Source of the DNA: Blasia pusilla
Lineage: Eukaryota; Marchantiophyta; Marchantiopsida; Blasiales
Assembly: GCA_050084515.1 (NCBI GenBank)
Contig: CM114273.1
Location: 23,870,001-23,934,000, forward strand
Reading direction: 5' to 3'
DNA: 64,000 bases
In this document: positions 49,685 to 60,993 of the stretch, piece after piece
Position numbering within the stretch: the stretch's first letter is position 1
Layout: each line of letters opens with the position of its first letter
The notes under the pieces: model-generated
Seen by the model: the letters and a program-made list of their open reading frames with translations, nothing else
Databases searched by the model: none
Told to the model about the DNA's origin: nothing
Program-made: the position numbers and the translations under genes

Positions 49685-50035
49685 AGGAAATCAGAGTTTG
49701 ATAGCAACAACACGAAGAGACCACAACATAAAGAGTTGGATCACAAAGATTCCATGAATTTGAGCAAGAGTACAATGATCCCAATAAAAAATAAAGGAAA
49801 CATTGATGGAAGTCAAAAGAGCATGAAAATATGTGTCCTCTTATGTAAATGTATCACTTTACCGTGTACGTGAATGTTGGGATATTAGAGAGTTGAGAAG
49901 TACTTGAGCATAAATGAACAGTAATTAATTAGTATACCAAATGGAAAGAAAAAGAATGAGGATTACTTGAGTAGAAATGAGCAATGAATTAGTATACCAA
50001 ATGAAAAGAAGAACGAGAAAGAAAAGAAAGCTATG
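49685..50035 (-). repeat. Long inverted repeat, right arm
   Basis: Partner of 46745-47090. Both arms end in a GAAAGAGAAAGAAAAGAAAG-like tract. Confidence 0.75.
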
Positions 50036-51780
50036 TCGCCTACAATTTGTATGATGACGTCTATTGTAAAGAGGATCAAGAATTAATGCGAAACAAGTAG
50101 AAAGTAGAAAGGAAGGAGAAAACCCTTTTTCATTATTCTTTTTCTTTCTTTTTGTTGTAGTAGGCATATGGATGATCTAGTTTTCTTTCTCTTTCATTTT
50201 TGCTTTAGTTGGGAGCACGATCATTTAGTAGAATTAAATTCTTCTCTTCATCTTATGATCGTGGAGGAAGAGTGCTACCATACCTATACTGTTAAAGAAA
50301 TGACTTCTTGATTTGCAAACACTTATTTGATTGACACATAATAGTGAGGCAAGAACAAAATATTTGAGCAAAATGAAAAACAAGAAAGGGATTCTTTAAA
50401 AATTTTGAACAACATGATTGTTGGTCATGTGTACGTCACGGCATGTATATTGATATACCCAAATCTACCACCCTATGTCAATGCCGAATGTAGAATCTAT
50501 GAGAAAGGGCCCTTTATGCAACTAACAAGAATGATGAGGCGTGTTATTATAAGCATATATATTTTCATCCAACGCATATCTTTGATTGGGTTTAATTTTG
50601 GTTTACTCTTTCATCTTTCGTAGCTCTAACTTTTTATCCGTCTTATTTTTTTGGGACTATTAATGAATCGCGAGATCAGATCTTACAAAAAATTTGAACC
50701 TACTTACCAACATTCGTATTTTCTCGTAAACAAATCTATATTGTTTTCTCAAGAGTATATATATATATATATGAGAAGTGCAACTTCTATCGTGACACCC
50801 TCTAGCACAACTCATACCAATAAATCAATTATATACACATAATATCATAAATAAATCAAATGAAATACTAGAATATTCTACACCACTTATTAAAAAAATC
50901 ATTTTCGTTATTAACACGAGCATGCTCACTGACCCAAGTTAAAGAAAGAAGATCTCACGCAACAACGATGCAAATTCCAAAAAGTCCAACGGCACACGCA
51001 AACCCTTACCCACAATCGATGATCATTTTTTTTGGGGGGGGGGGGCTATTGGGTCATTGCTCAACAACAACACTCTCTATTTGGTGGGTACGTTTGGAAG
51101 AATCTGAGGGAGAATGGGGAGTGGGGTGGGAAGAGTTGTTGTCAGGTGGTTAATGGGTGGTACTCCATGCATGGGACTGTGGCCATGCCATGAGCGCAGC
51201 CTGCACGCTCGAAGATAAATGGGATGCCACGTTTTCTGAGGTGATGCTTAAGTGGCCCAAATCGCCAGCGAAAATGATGCGTCATAGAGTTGCATTGGAT
51301 CCGATGCCCATAAGGAAATCATTTCCCAACATCTAAATTAAACCCCTTACAACATGTGGAAATGTGCCCCTCTTAATTACCAGAATCTTTACGGGATGAT
51401 GGCGATGGACCGATGCAACGCATCGTCGTCGTCCGTCGTCGCCTGCTCCCCTCACTCCGTCCCTCTTCACTATCCAGAAAATCGTGCCCCCACTGATTAT
51501 TATTACTAGAGCTAATCATTCAGTTGGGCTCGTAGTTCGATTCTTGTAAGAAAAAGCGTCTTATCGTCTCGATGCTGTCAGGAGGAGCTGCTTCTTAGGG
51601 ACGCTAAGGAAAGGTCCTTAAAGTTTAAACCGTCTTAGGGAATGTTCAACTGAACGCCTGATGGGGAAAACAAAGTGTTGGCCAACATTTATGGGGATCG
51701 TTCATTCGAATCATTGTTTGCTGTTTTTGTTTGTTCGTTCGTTCGAACTTCGAAGTTTGTTTTTGTTACCACCCGTTTTA
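50036..51780. other. No gene; poly-G tract at 51034-51045
   Basis: AT-rich to about 50.9 kb, then mixed. A TA microsatellite lies at about 50757-50772 and a 12-base G-run at 51034-51045. No domain seen. Confidence 0.45.
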
Positions 51781-51826
51781 GATAGCTTTTCCATCACTCG
51801 TTTTTATCGAAGTGCATCTTTCTTTC
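51781..51826 (+). repeat. Dispersed short structured motif, copy C
   Basis: GATAGCTTTTCCATCACTCG followed by TTTTTATCGAAGTGCATCTT; nearly identical to the last 46 bases of copy B (21985-22030). Confidence 0.75.
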
Positions 51827-53879
51827 GTTTTAGAGGTTTTAGAGCTGTGGCATGAGAAATAAATAGATTGGGAGTTAATAGTACTTCGTTCGTGCACTTT
51901 GTGGACTTCGTCTAACGAGATCCTCGAAAAAGCAAATAATATTTGGGATCTGCCAAAATCCATTTTTTTGTTGCATTAGTGGGAGTCTGGGACGATCAAT
52001 GAAAGCTCGTGAATCCGAATGCGCAACTGAACGTGCTAAGCACGACACGACCGTGTCAGATTAATCGAGATTAGGGTGGCGTAATCTTACGTAGGCTAAG
52101 AATTAAACTAGCGACGTAGGGTACCTGGTTTCATGCCTGGTTTGGTAACTTTGGTTTGAGAGAAAGCGAGGCACGTAAGTAAAACATTACGCTGCTTGTT
52201 ATAAGAGCATTTATTATTAAAGCGCTCTACTCGTAAGAAAAGCATTTTTAATACTCGATTCTTTTCGATATAAATTCAAGCCCATCACGATAATGAATGA
52301 AAAATAAGTTCTTGTAGAAATAGAAGAATATTGAAATGAAAAGGAATAATTAGTCATTATTCTCACCACAATTTTGAATGATGGGTGAGAAAAGATTTTG
52401 CGATTCAGATTGTGCACAGTGAGTATTTTCGCGACGCTATAAATTCTGACACGTGGCAGATGCTTTTGGATCCTTCACATTCTTCCCTCCAAGATTTTTA
52501 TGTTCTTCCGAGTCTCTCTACATTCGTTAAAAGAGCAAATCGCCTTATAACGGATACAAATCTTCCCCTAAAGTTTTCTCTTATCAATATAAGAACACGT
52601 CATGATTAAAGAAAAACTTACTCGGGATCATTTGCGTAGATTTAAGTACGGCCTCCCGATTCTCCTGCCCAAGTTCTCCCGAGTACGTACGGAAATGGTT
52701 CGGAGTTAGTTGTCCTAATCCATGATTACCCCTCCCAATTAAAAGTGGAGTCGTCACTCTCTATTTCGCTATGTTGGCTTTAATGTTGCCCATGAGGACC
52801 GTAATAGCACAGTATCTCTCCGCTGACTAATTAAGGACGACCACTCATGATCTGGATCGGACGGTTTAGTGGACTCCATTAACTTCTCAAGGAGAGTTTA
52901 CGAAGTTGTGCGTTCCCGACTGATCACGATCGCCACCATACGACGTAATGGAATAATAACAATTAAAAAATAATAAAATCAATAATTTCATACTCGCCGA
53001 ACCCTAAAGAATAGATGATATCATTATCTTAATACGGCGTGCTTAACCCGTTTCGCCGGTCGCTCTAACACCTACCCACGCACACGAGAGAGATGGTATA
53101 TTACTCGAGACTTTTCCAATGACATTGAAAGAGCTTTGGGTTGAAAACATCAACCATAAAGAAAAAAATAATTTAGCATGGGAGTTAAGGAACATAGCAT
53201 CAAACTTGATGGATAATTTATATTACTCATAATGTTAGTGCTAAAGATATGGACAATAACATTTGCATGTCATGACATGCAAAAATGTTTTATTTGTGGT
53301 CTTGAGACTGGATTTTTTCATGTGTTTTGTTTTTCACAAATTGCCATTGATCTTCCCATTGCCATGTCTTTTAAAGTGAGTTTTAGTTGCAAATATTTTG
53401 GTGAAAATTTTGTAGACCCCTTGCAATTTATTGGGTGGGATGATTGGAAAAAAAATATTCATTTCCGAAAAATGATAATGTGCTATTATTGGACATATCA
53501 TGACTTCCTAGAATTTAACATTGAAAAAGATGGAAAAGAGATAAATTTCTTTAATAATACATATAACTTGGTATGAAACTTTTAAAAATAAGTTGAATTT
53601 TCAAAAGATAAAAGGTAATAAACTTGAGGGATGAATTTGAAGATTTTTTTAAATCAATTTTTCAATCATTTTTAATTATTATAAAAAAGAAATACTACTC
53701 TTATTATTAAAACCTTGCCCTCATTCTACTTTTATGCTCCATATAGGGTGGAAATTAAAATCTGGCTTCATAACCTAGTTCCAAAGACTATTTTCACACA
53801 CAGCACCCATACAATGATCCTCAAAGTGAGCTAACGCCTTCAATACTATGATTTCGTTGAAAAAATTTCATCATTGACA
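51827..53879. other. No recognised gene
   Basis: A 114-codon plus-strand frame at 53232-53576 (Cys/Phe/Lys-rich, AT-rich codons) matches nothing I know. Remaining frames are shorter. Confidence 0.4.
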
Positions 53880-55235
53880 CGACTGTTAGGATAGATCGGT
53901 GGGATCTAGCATAGCGTCTGCACGAGTAGTGAAGGACACGCCCAGGATCTCGAGGATGACCTTTTGAGGCCTCGGGAAACCTGAGAGAGCAGGTTTCCCC
54001 TTCGTTTCGGCTCATTTGGAGCCATATAGAGAAACTTACTATTTCGGGTAAGTTTCCATGTTATGGATAGTTGAATTTCTACTTCGGGAAGTGGCCCTTG
54101 ATTCGCTACAGCAGGTCAAGAGCCAAGGAGGTGACCTACGAGCATAGGTTACCGTTGAGAGGGCTTGGGAGAGGGAAGGGGGTATACCTCCAAGAGAGAG
54201 AGAGCTTAAAAGCTCGTTCTCTCTTTGTTGAACCTCTTGGCATAAGGCGGCGGAGCTATGGTCCCTTACCTTGTGAGTGTAACCCAAGCCTCTCATTAGG
54301 AGAGTGGGTTTGGTTTGACATGAGAGAGAGAGTGCACACCTTTGAGAGCTATGGTGTGAGATGGTGTAGAGAGAGATTGGATCTTACTTTACAAAGAGAG
54401 AATGAGAGAGTGAGAGAACTTCATGGGGGAGCTCACTGGTAACTCGATGGTTTTGCAGGTTGGGGATCGTGTTCCCCATTCAGCGGCTCATGGGAGTGCT
54501 CACTGGAGCAAGGGTTGCATTGATTGTTCTTTGCATTTGCCGATTTTTCGTGTGGAAGAGTGACACGGAGAAGCGCTGCCCAATTTCTGATAGGGATTGA
54601 TTATGGGGGCGGGTTGCCCAATTCCAGTGCTCTCGCGAGCACCATGTAGCTAGCTGATTTGTATTTTTATAGGTTTTACATTTTTTCATTGGGAGAAATC
54701 AGCGTGTAAGCGCTGCCGAATTTTTTGTAGGAGAAAGAGACATTGGGCTATACGACAATCCCCGTCATTTTTTACAAGAATGTTTGATCCTAAATATTTT
54801 TTACGTTATTGTAGATTGTGAAGTTTTGCACACTATGCAATAAATAGTGCGCAATTTAAAGTTGCGAGCAAAAAGTTATGGTCAATCTTGCAAAATTTCC
54901 ATTGCTAGGCGATTTTTAGGGTTAAATTGTTCAAACCCTAAACCAACTGCCATGCCGGCGGCGGCCGTCGCCGTCATAGTCACCGTCAACGATCAGACGT
55001 TGGTGATCAATGGTCAATCATCACCGTCATCGATCGGCCATCACCATCAAAGATCAACTGCCACCATCAACGGTCCACCGTCCGTTGTCCACCCTTTGGT
55101 TGCCATTGCCGCCATTACGAAGTGGAGGATCTTCCACGACATTTGTTGATTCTCTTACTTGCGTCGCCACCACATACTTTGTTTTAGCCGCCACCGTCAT
55201 CGCAGTTCCGTCATCAACCAGTGATGGCAGATGAC
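53880..55235 (+). repeat. Repeat R1, full-length copy 3
   Basis: Plus-strand copy of the 1.35-kb repeat at 43854-45205, lying directly upstream of the gypsy 2 leader. It looks LTR-sized, but no matching sequence follows gypsy 2, so it is not demonstrably that element's LTR. It contains GA-rich and CCG/CCA-rich tracts and no conserved frame. Confidence 0.78.
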
Positions 55236-55900
55236 CTCCGGTTATGGTGTTTGAGTTTTGATTTCATATTGCAGCGTGCCGCTCGTGGCCGCACCCCTCC
55301 ATCTCGATCGCGGAATCACTCCTTCACTAAGGAGCAGAGCGTGTGAATTGTTGATTGAGGAGGGTATGCCGCCGAGTGCCGTGCTGTTTGTAGCCGTTCT
55401 GTGTTGCACCGGACCGCTCGACCTGCACTGTACATCAAGGAGGTTGAGCACCGTCATTATGAGAGGAGTACGACTTGCTGATTGGAGGAGTTGTCTTCAC
55501 GATCGAGTTGGGGTCGAGATTTGCAGTTGCTGAGGAGCAACATCGACACGTGTTCAGGTTACCCATTCTGGTCCTTTACCCTGCACGTGTGAGGGATTCT
55601 GGGATTTTGGTAGTTTATTTGGGGATATTGGGTTGTGTGGATGCTGAGAGCATCATTCATGTATGTGGTTTACGCGACATAGACTTGTGTGGGATGTCCG
55701 GAATTGAGGGTAGGTTATCGATGAAATGATAGCCTGGTCGATTTTCCGCACTACGCCGCGTGTTGCCGCATGTTACACGTCTCGGGGAGGGAGAGTGTAG
55801 ATTGAGTGCCGCATGTTTGGGATGAGTTTGGGAGGATGTAGAAGCGTTTGTGAGCACACCGCCACACATTGTGAGTGGTCCTACCAGTTGGGCGTACGAG
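55236..55900 (+). other. Gypsy 2 untranslated leader
   Basis: Between the end of repeat R1 and the first in-frame ATG of Gag (55901). No recognisable tRNA-complementary primer-binding site. Short frames only. Confidence 0.45.
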
Positions 55901-56735
55901 ATGGACGACCGCGGTAGAGGACAGCGTAGGTTTTCAGGTGCAGTAGACACGATTGAGTTGCACGATTTCATAGTTGAGTTTAGGAGTTGGTGCGACTTCC
56001 AGCCGGCCAAGAACTCTAGAGAGTTCAACCCGTTTAGAGCATGGAACAGTATGTTCCAGCATTTAGAGGGGCCGCCCATGGGCGATTACCATGAGTTCTC
56101 CCACAGATATGCCCAGGAGATTGAGGCATGGCGACTCTACTATGACCCACACTATGTGTCATGGACGGAGCCGTTCCCAGATGAGGAGGAAGAGTCAGGA
56201 GAGGCTACTTCCTCTTCCACTAGTGATGTTTTAGGAGGGGTCACTCGCACTGGAGCAGTTGCACCATATAGTCGGGTTCGTCCTAGGTTCAACCTAGTGG
56301 TTGAGTTCTTCGTTGAGTTGAGGGCCAGCTACCAAGGGGTACGGACGGAGAAGTTGCGAAGCATCCACGACTTCTAGAGGCGCCCGGGTGAGAGTTTACG
56401 TGAGGCTTACACTCGCTTGCGTCGGTTGATCAACGTCACATAGGGGGTGACGGAGGCGCTCAGGCTATCCAATCATGGTACGCGATGTTGGACCGGACCC
56501 TGCAGACACGGGGGCGGGAGGGATGCTTCTTATGAACACCTCCCCTATGTTGAGAGATGTTTTTAGGACCGCTGAGAACATTGAGCGCAACATGGCGGAG
56601 GAGAGCGTAGCCACCATAGGTTCTGGGCGAGAGCTGTCACAATTGTCTGCACCACCAGTGCAGCAATTTGGACTCCGAGCTAGGTTGACTGTAGCACCAC
56701 AAGCTAAGGGAGGATACCGGGAGGCCGTGCCATAG
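55901..56735 (+). pseudogene. Gypsy 2 Gag
   Basis: From ATG 55901 (MDDRGRGQRRF). An N-terminal part with HDFIVEFRSWCDFQPAKNSR and an acidic stretch (DEEEESGEATSSS) precedes the capsid core, where FFVELRASYQGVRTEKLRSI and RRPGESLREAYTRLRRLI match retrotransposon Gag. Stops at 56375 and 56441 and a frameshift near 56450-56480 break it; the last third continues in another frame as DVFRTAENIERNMAEES. Confidence 0.8.
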
Positions 56736-56783
56736 AGACATGCACCTTCATATGCGGCTCAACAGCAACCGCCTACGATTACT

Positions 56784-56822
56784 TGTTGGTCATGTGGTGG
56801 AGCCCATCATCAGCGTGATTGC
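56784..56822 (+). pseudogene. Gypsy 2 Gag CCHC-like zinc knuckle
   Basis: Encodes CWSCGGAHHQRDC. Two adjacent His allow C-x2-C-x3-H-x4-C or C-x2-C-x4-H-x3-C, close to the standard C-x2-C-x4-H-x4-C. It lies in the frame of the Gag C-terminal third and is followed by Gly-rich sequence. Confidence 0.78.
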
Positions 56823-57373
56823 ACTCGTCAGGATCATGGATGTGTGCCTCAACATGGAGGAGGAGATGGTGCTGCACCAGGACTATTGTCAGAGGTATGA
56901 TCATACCACGCGCCAAGTGTTTCAGTTTACATCCTGAGCTACGTCTGGACCGAGGGCTAGAGAGGGCACCAGAGCGAGTAGCCGGTCCGAGTGGGCCTAG
57001 AGATCGTGCACCAAGTGGTCCCGTTGGGGCACGAGGAGCTCGAGTTGCCCGACAGGGTGGTGGAGCTGCCTGTGGAGGAGGTAGAGTACCATCACCTACA
57101 CATGTCGAGGGAGACGCTAGACGTGAGGCTGGGATGGCTGCTCAGATACAACAGCTATAGGAGCAGATTGCCGCTATGGCATTGAGGTTACCCGATGTCG
57201 GATGCGTGGCATCGACATCATATGGAGCAGCCAGAGATATGGAGGATCTTGGTTGGATATGCGGGCTTGCCCAGATGGAGACCGCCACATTTGTGACGTG
57301 TGGAGCAGCCGTAGAGTTGGATCCACAACGAGGGGAAGCCAAAAAATAGACCAGGCTTCCTTAGTCTTTCACG

Positions 57374-58039
57374 TTGTCCAAAGCGATGAGGACCCCATCG
57401 ATGGGTCCACATCAAAGTTCCTGGAGAGTTGGTGATGTTGTTGGTGTGCATGCACGGACGGCGATGGAAGAAGCAAGTGCGATGACTCCTATTGTTGATG
57501 CTCAGGAGGGGCATGTGTCAAGGTTGTTATTGGGGACGGCCACCGTTGTGTACCGCACGCCTTTATTTTCTGCTTCCGATGTTATGACGTTGGGGGGGAC
57601 GCTCGCCGAGGCTTTTCAGTTGGCCACTTCATTATGTGAGCGCAGAGTTGGAGTTCCTGCATCACATTTAGAGGTGATTGCAGAGAAGGTGATGGACCTG
57701 CCCTTAGAGCGGATGCTCGGGCCGTCCACGTCAGATTCATGGCAGGTTGCGGATGCTAGGATGGCGGAGATGCCCGCTAGACCCGTGATAGAGCGTGCCA
57801 TGGCTTCTCCTGGTGTTGTGTTGCTAGATAACCAAGGAGAGGTCTTCCATTTGGTGAGTCCCGGAGGTAGAGCTTTTAGTTCGCAGCACGTCTTGTTGGA
57901 TTCAGGAGCGCAAGGCGTGATGTTGAGGAAAGCGTCATTTAGAGGATTGGGCTTGACGAGAGCCAATGTGGAGCATTGTCCATTCCGGATACAGACATCC
58001 TTGGGTGGAGCAAGTACCACACACTATATCACCCAATAG
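57374..58039 (+). pseudogene. Gypsy 2 aspartic protease region
   Basis: A 222-codon open stretch. HVLLDSGAQGVMLRKASF contains the retropepsin D-S-G active site (57899-57907), followed by FRIQTSLGGASTTHYITQ as the flap-to-C-terminal region; family members act as dimers to cleave the polyprotein. The long N-terminal part (TPLFSASDVMTLGGTLAEAF and onward) is linker of unknown role. TAG at 58037 interrupts the frame, which then continues toward the methyltransferase (VVVRIRPGHPADESVVRAKA) with further stops. Confidence 0.85.
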
Positions 58040-58599
58040 GAGGTCGTGGTGAGGATTCGTCCGGGACATCCTGCAGATGAGTCTGTGGTGCGAGCCAAGG
58101 CGATAGTGACTGATGCAGAGTTCTACGACGTCTTGGTTGGTGGAGCACTGTTACACCCGATGGGGTTTTCCCTGGATTACTGGGAGGAGTCAGCGTCCTA
58201 CAAACCATGATGGCAGTCAGATGATGGACGTCTTAGCTCATTCTCCGTTTGATTCATAGGTGCAGTGATCGAGCGACGGCCAGGAGAGGTGGCGACCTTA
58301 GCAGCATTTAGCAATGCCATCACTTGGCCTAGTGATTTGATTGAGGGACATTTCCATGCAGAGGATACTCCCATTCCTAACATTTCTATCAAGAGGAGTG
58401 TTATGGTAGCCGCATTATTCTGTGGAGGAGAGGTGCAGATGTGAGGCTCGACTGAGGAGCTTCGACGATTGGCAGATGAGCACGTGGAGACCGCGTGGAG
58501 TGAGGCATTTGCACCGAAGCGTGATGGGTCTAAGGAACCCGAGGTAGCAGGGAGTGCTACAATGATACCCTTGGATACCACACCCATTGTGTGGTGTAT

Positions 58600-59575
58600 C
58601 CCGGAGGAGGGTATTCGAGTGTTAGATCTCTTTGGACGGATAAGCATCGGGTTAGCTGTTATTTTGCAGGCAGGAGTGCGAGTGCATCAGTACCTATATG
58701 TGGAGAGTGATGATGTTGCAAGGCGCGTCTCACTACGACATGTGGCGCAATTACGCCTACCTTTTCCCGACTTATTGTCTGCATCCGCGGTATAGGGGTA
58801 CCAGAGTTCCCTACCAAGGGATATTTCGTTGCTGGGGGCGCAGGACTTGGAGCAGGTAGGGACCATTGATTTGGTCGTTTCTGGTTGGCCAGGTCAAGGC
58901 CAATCGAGTGCTGGACGAGGCTGCGGGTTGGCTGACACTCGGTCCAAGTTGTTTTGGGAGATGTTGAGGGTCTTACCGTAGTTGCAGGAGCACCAATCTC
59001 GTTCTCCTGCCTACATTCTGGAGAATGTGCCGATCTTAGGAGACTCCATGTCACGGGTGGTGACGAGTGCTCATCAGGTGCATGCGTGGATCGGCCCAAC
59101 AATGTTCTTGGATGCGGCGAGTGTAGGTTCTAGAGCCCATCGCCTGCATCTATGGTGGACCAAATTGGTGCCCCATGCGGTGTTACGGAGGGCGTATGCG
59201 AGAGTGGAGCGCCCCTCCCATTTGTTAGTGGAGTCCATTCTGGATCCAGGTCTTCGATCACAGGAAATGAAGCACGATGATCGACCACCGTTGACTGTGG
59301 TCAACATGGTAGGCAGGCCGTGGGCACTCTTGCCCACGTTTGTGAGTTTTTTCGCTTCCTATGCATACAAGGAGGCCGGTACTGCCTTGGTTTGGGATGA
59401 CCAGGTTCAACGGTTGGTGGAGCCCAACGCCGACGAGAGAGAGGGAGCGATGGGATTTCCCACAAGAGTGAAGGCAGTACCATCAGTGTTAGAGGCATCA
59501 CGACGCCATGTCTTGGATTAGGCGATGGACCTGAACTGCTTGACATGGATCCTCACCTTGGGAGTGGCTGAGTAG
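58600..59575 (+). pseudogene. C5-cytosine DNA methyltransferase domain captured in gypsy Pol
   Basis: Same frame as protease, between protease and RT. Motifs in order: I, RVLDLFGRISIGLAVILQAG (58616-58675), with the AdoMet-binding D-L-F; then YLYVESD (acidic residue of motif II); IV, DLVVSGWPGQGQS (58868-58906), where P-C-Q is expected but Gly (58892-58894) replaces the catalytic Cys; VI, ENVP (59021-59032); VIII, FLDAASVGSRAHRLHLWWTK (59105-59164); IX, EREGAMGFPT (59435-59464); X, RRHVLD then AMDLNCLTWIL (59501-59557). Spacing and the ENV and GSRAHR blocks resemble DNMT3-like enzymes. TAG stops at 58793, 58976, 59519 and 59573. Family enzymes methylate cytosine in DNA; this copy cannot, by loss of Cys and nonsense codons. 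Confidence 0.9.
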
Positions 59576-59910
59576 CGCCGTATGAGATCGCGACAAATCA
59601 CAGCGGTTGCGGTGGTGAGCCCCATGCCTACCGAGATGGTGGAGGCACTGGCTAGGGACGAGACCCGAGGAGATCTACACACCAAGGGAGATCGGGAGAG
59701 ACACCCTTGGACTTCTTGGGATGTTTTGACAGGTACGCCAGGAGATGATAGCCACTGCATCGAGGGTGGTTCCGGGCACTGCACGTGGAGGACATCAGAG
59801 TTTGCAGTTGGCTGTAGGAGAGCGGCCGAGTGTTGTTGTTCAAGACGGGGTTGCACCATAGCAATCACCGATACCCGCGCCGGAGAGTCCTATTGTAGTC
59901 ACGATGGAGA
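59576..59910 (+). pseudogene. Linker between methyltransferase and RT; RT N-terminus missing
   Basis: One frame reads QEMIATASRVVPGTARGGHQ, then QSPIPAPESPIVVTMETTIR: Pro/Ala-rich linker, not RT. The usual fingers block (W-R-F-C-V-D-Y-R and the following 40-60 residues) is absent before LDLRAGYHQL. A deletion here also changes the frame from that of the methyltransferase to that of RT. Confidence 0.6.
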
Positions 59911-60560
59911 CGACGATCCGGTTCATTGGATTTGCGAGCCGGATACCATCAGCTGCCGATCAGATTGGAGGACAGGCAGAAGACGGCATTTTGGGGCATC
60001 GATCCTCACAGGAAGGATTGTTTGTACCAGTGGCGGTTCTTACCATTTGGGTTAAAAAACGTCCCGGCTGAGTTTGAGAGGGTCATGGATAGGATCTTGG
60101 CTGGTCTGGATTTTTCTAGGTGTTATATTGATGACATTGTAGTCTTTAGCGCCATGGTTGAGGAGCATGAGCGACATTTAGAGGAGGTGTTTCAAAGATT
60201 GCAATTACATGGGTTGAAGCTATATCCAGGCAAGTGCAAGTTCTTCTACGACCAGATTGAGTACTTGGGTCATACGATATACCCAGGGGGCCTTGGTGTT
60301 CAGCAGAGGAAGGTAGAGGCTATCTCACGCATTCCACGCCCTACAAATATGAGCCGTGTTTGGCATTCATGGGATTGGTGAACTTCTATCGGCGATACGT
60401 CAAAGGATTCAGTTCGATTGCGAAGGCGCTAACCTTGCTGACCAAGGTGGATCACGAGTGGCAGTGGGAGAATGAGCAAGAAGGAGCATTTTAGTTGCTC
60501 AAGGGTAGGTTGACGTCCACGCCCATCTTGAGGAGACCGATCAAGGGAGCGTCCTTTCCA
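59911..60560 (+). pseudogene. Gypsy 2 reverse transcriptase
   Basis: LDLRAGYHQLPIRLEDRQKT carries the first palm Asp; WRFLPFGLKNVPAEFERVMD follows, then CYIDDIVVFS with the catalytic YIDD at 60124-60135, and CKFFYDQIEYLGHTI. A frameshift near 60350 moves the connection (FMGLVNFYRRYVKGFSSIAK) to another frame, and a second shift before 60562 restores it. Palm residues are intact, the fingers are missing. Confidence 0.9.
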
Positions 60561-60561
60561 A

Positions 60562-60873
60562 TTGCACACAGATTGGAGCATGTTGGGGCTTGGAGCGGTG
60601 CTTACCCAACATGATGATGAGGGTAGAGAGTTCATGGCGGCTTACGCTAGCCGCTCGAACAACGCTGCAGAGGCAAAGTACAGCTCGTATGAGGGTGAGT
60701 GCTTGGCTGCAGTGTGGATTGTCACGCATTTCAGGTGTTACTTATTCGGCAACCCTTTTACCATCAACCAGGTGTTACTTATTCGGCATTTCAGGTGGAA
60801 GCTCGCGAGATGGGCTCTGTTGTTGCAGGAATATGATTTTCAGGTGGTACATAAACCTGGGATGCTCAACTAG
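60562..60873 (+). pseudogene. Gypsy 2 RNase H
   Basis: TDWSMLGLGAVLTQHDDEGR (first Asp), FMAAYASRSNNAAEAKYSSY and EGECLAAVWIVTHFRCYLFG (Glu), ending FQVVHKPGMLN, the RNase HI domain of gypsy Pol. A short direct duplication of CAGGTGTTACTTATTCGGCA at about 60734 and 60770 inserts extra residues after NPFTIN. TAG follows at 60871. Confidence 0.88.
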
Positions 60874-60993
60874 GATGCAGATGGGTTGAGTCGTAACCCA
60901 TGCCCGATTCAGAAAGATGCGACAAGAGCTCAATGGCATGGAGAGAGTGATGAGGAGTCAGTTCCATGATGGCACGCGTTAGCCTATTTAGGC

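Noticed and set aside
53232-53576. 114-codon Cys/Phe-rich frame
   Set aside because: AT-rich sequence with many similar chance frames nearby; no family recognised.
53880-55235. R1 as the 5' LTR of gypsy 2
   Set aside because: The sequence after the gypsy 2 polypurine tract is different (TGGAGATATTTT...), so the two ends do not match.
58600-59575. Methyltransferase as an independent host gene hit by the transposon
   Set aside because: It lies in the protease frame, between protease and RT, with no introns or own promoter visible; capture within Pol is simpler.
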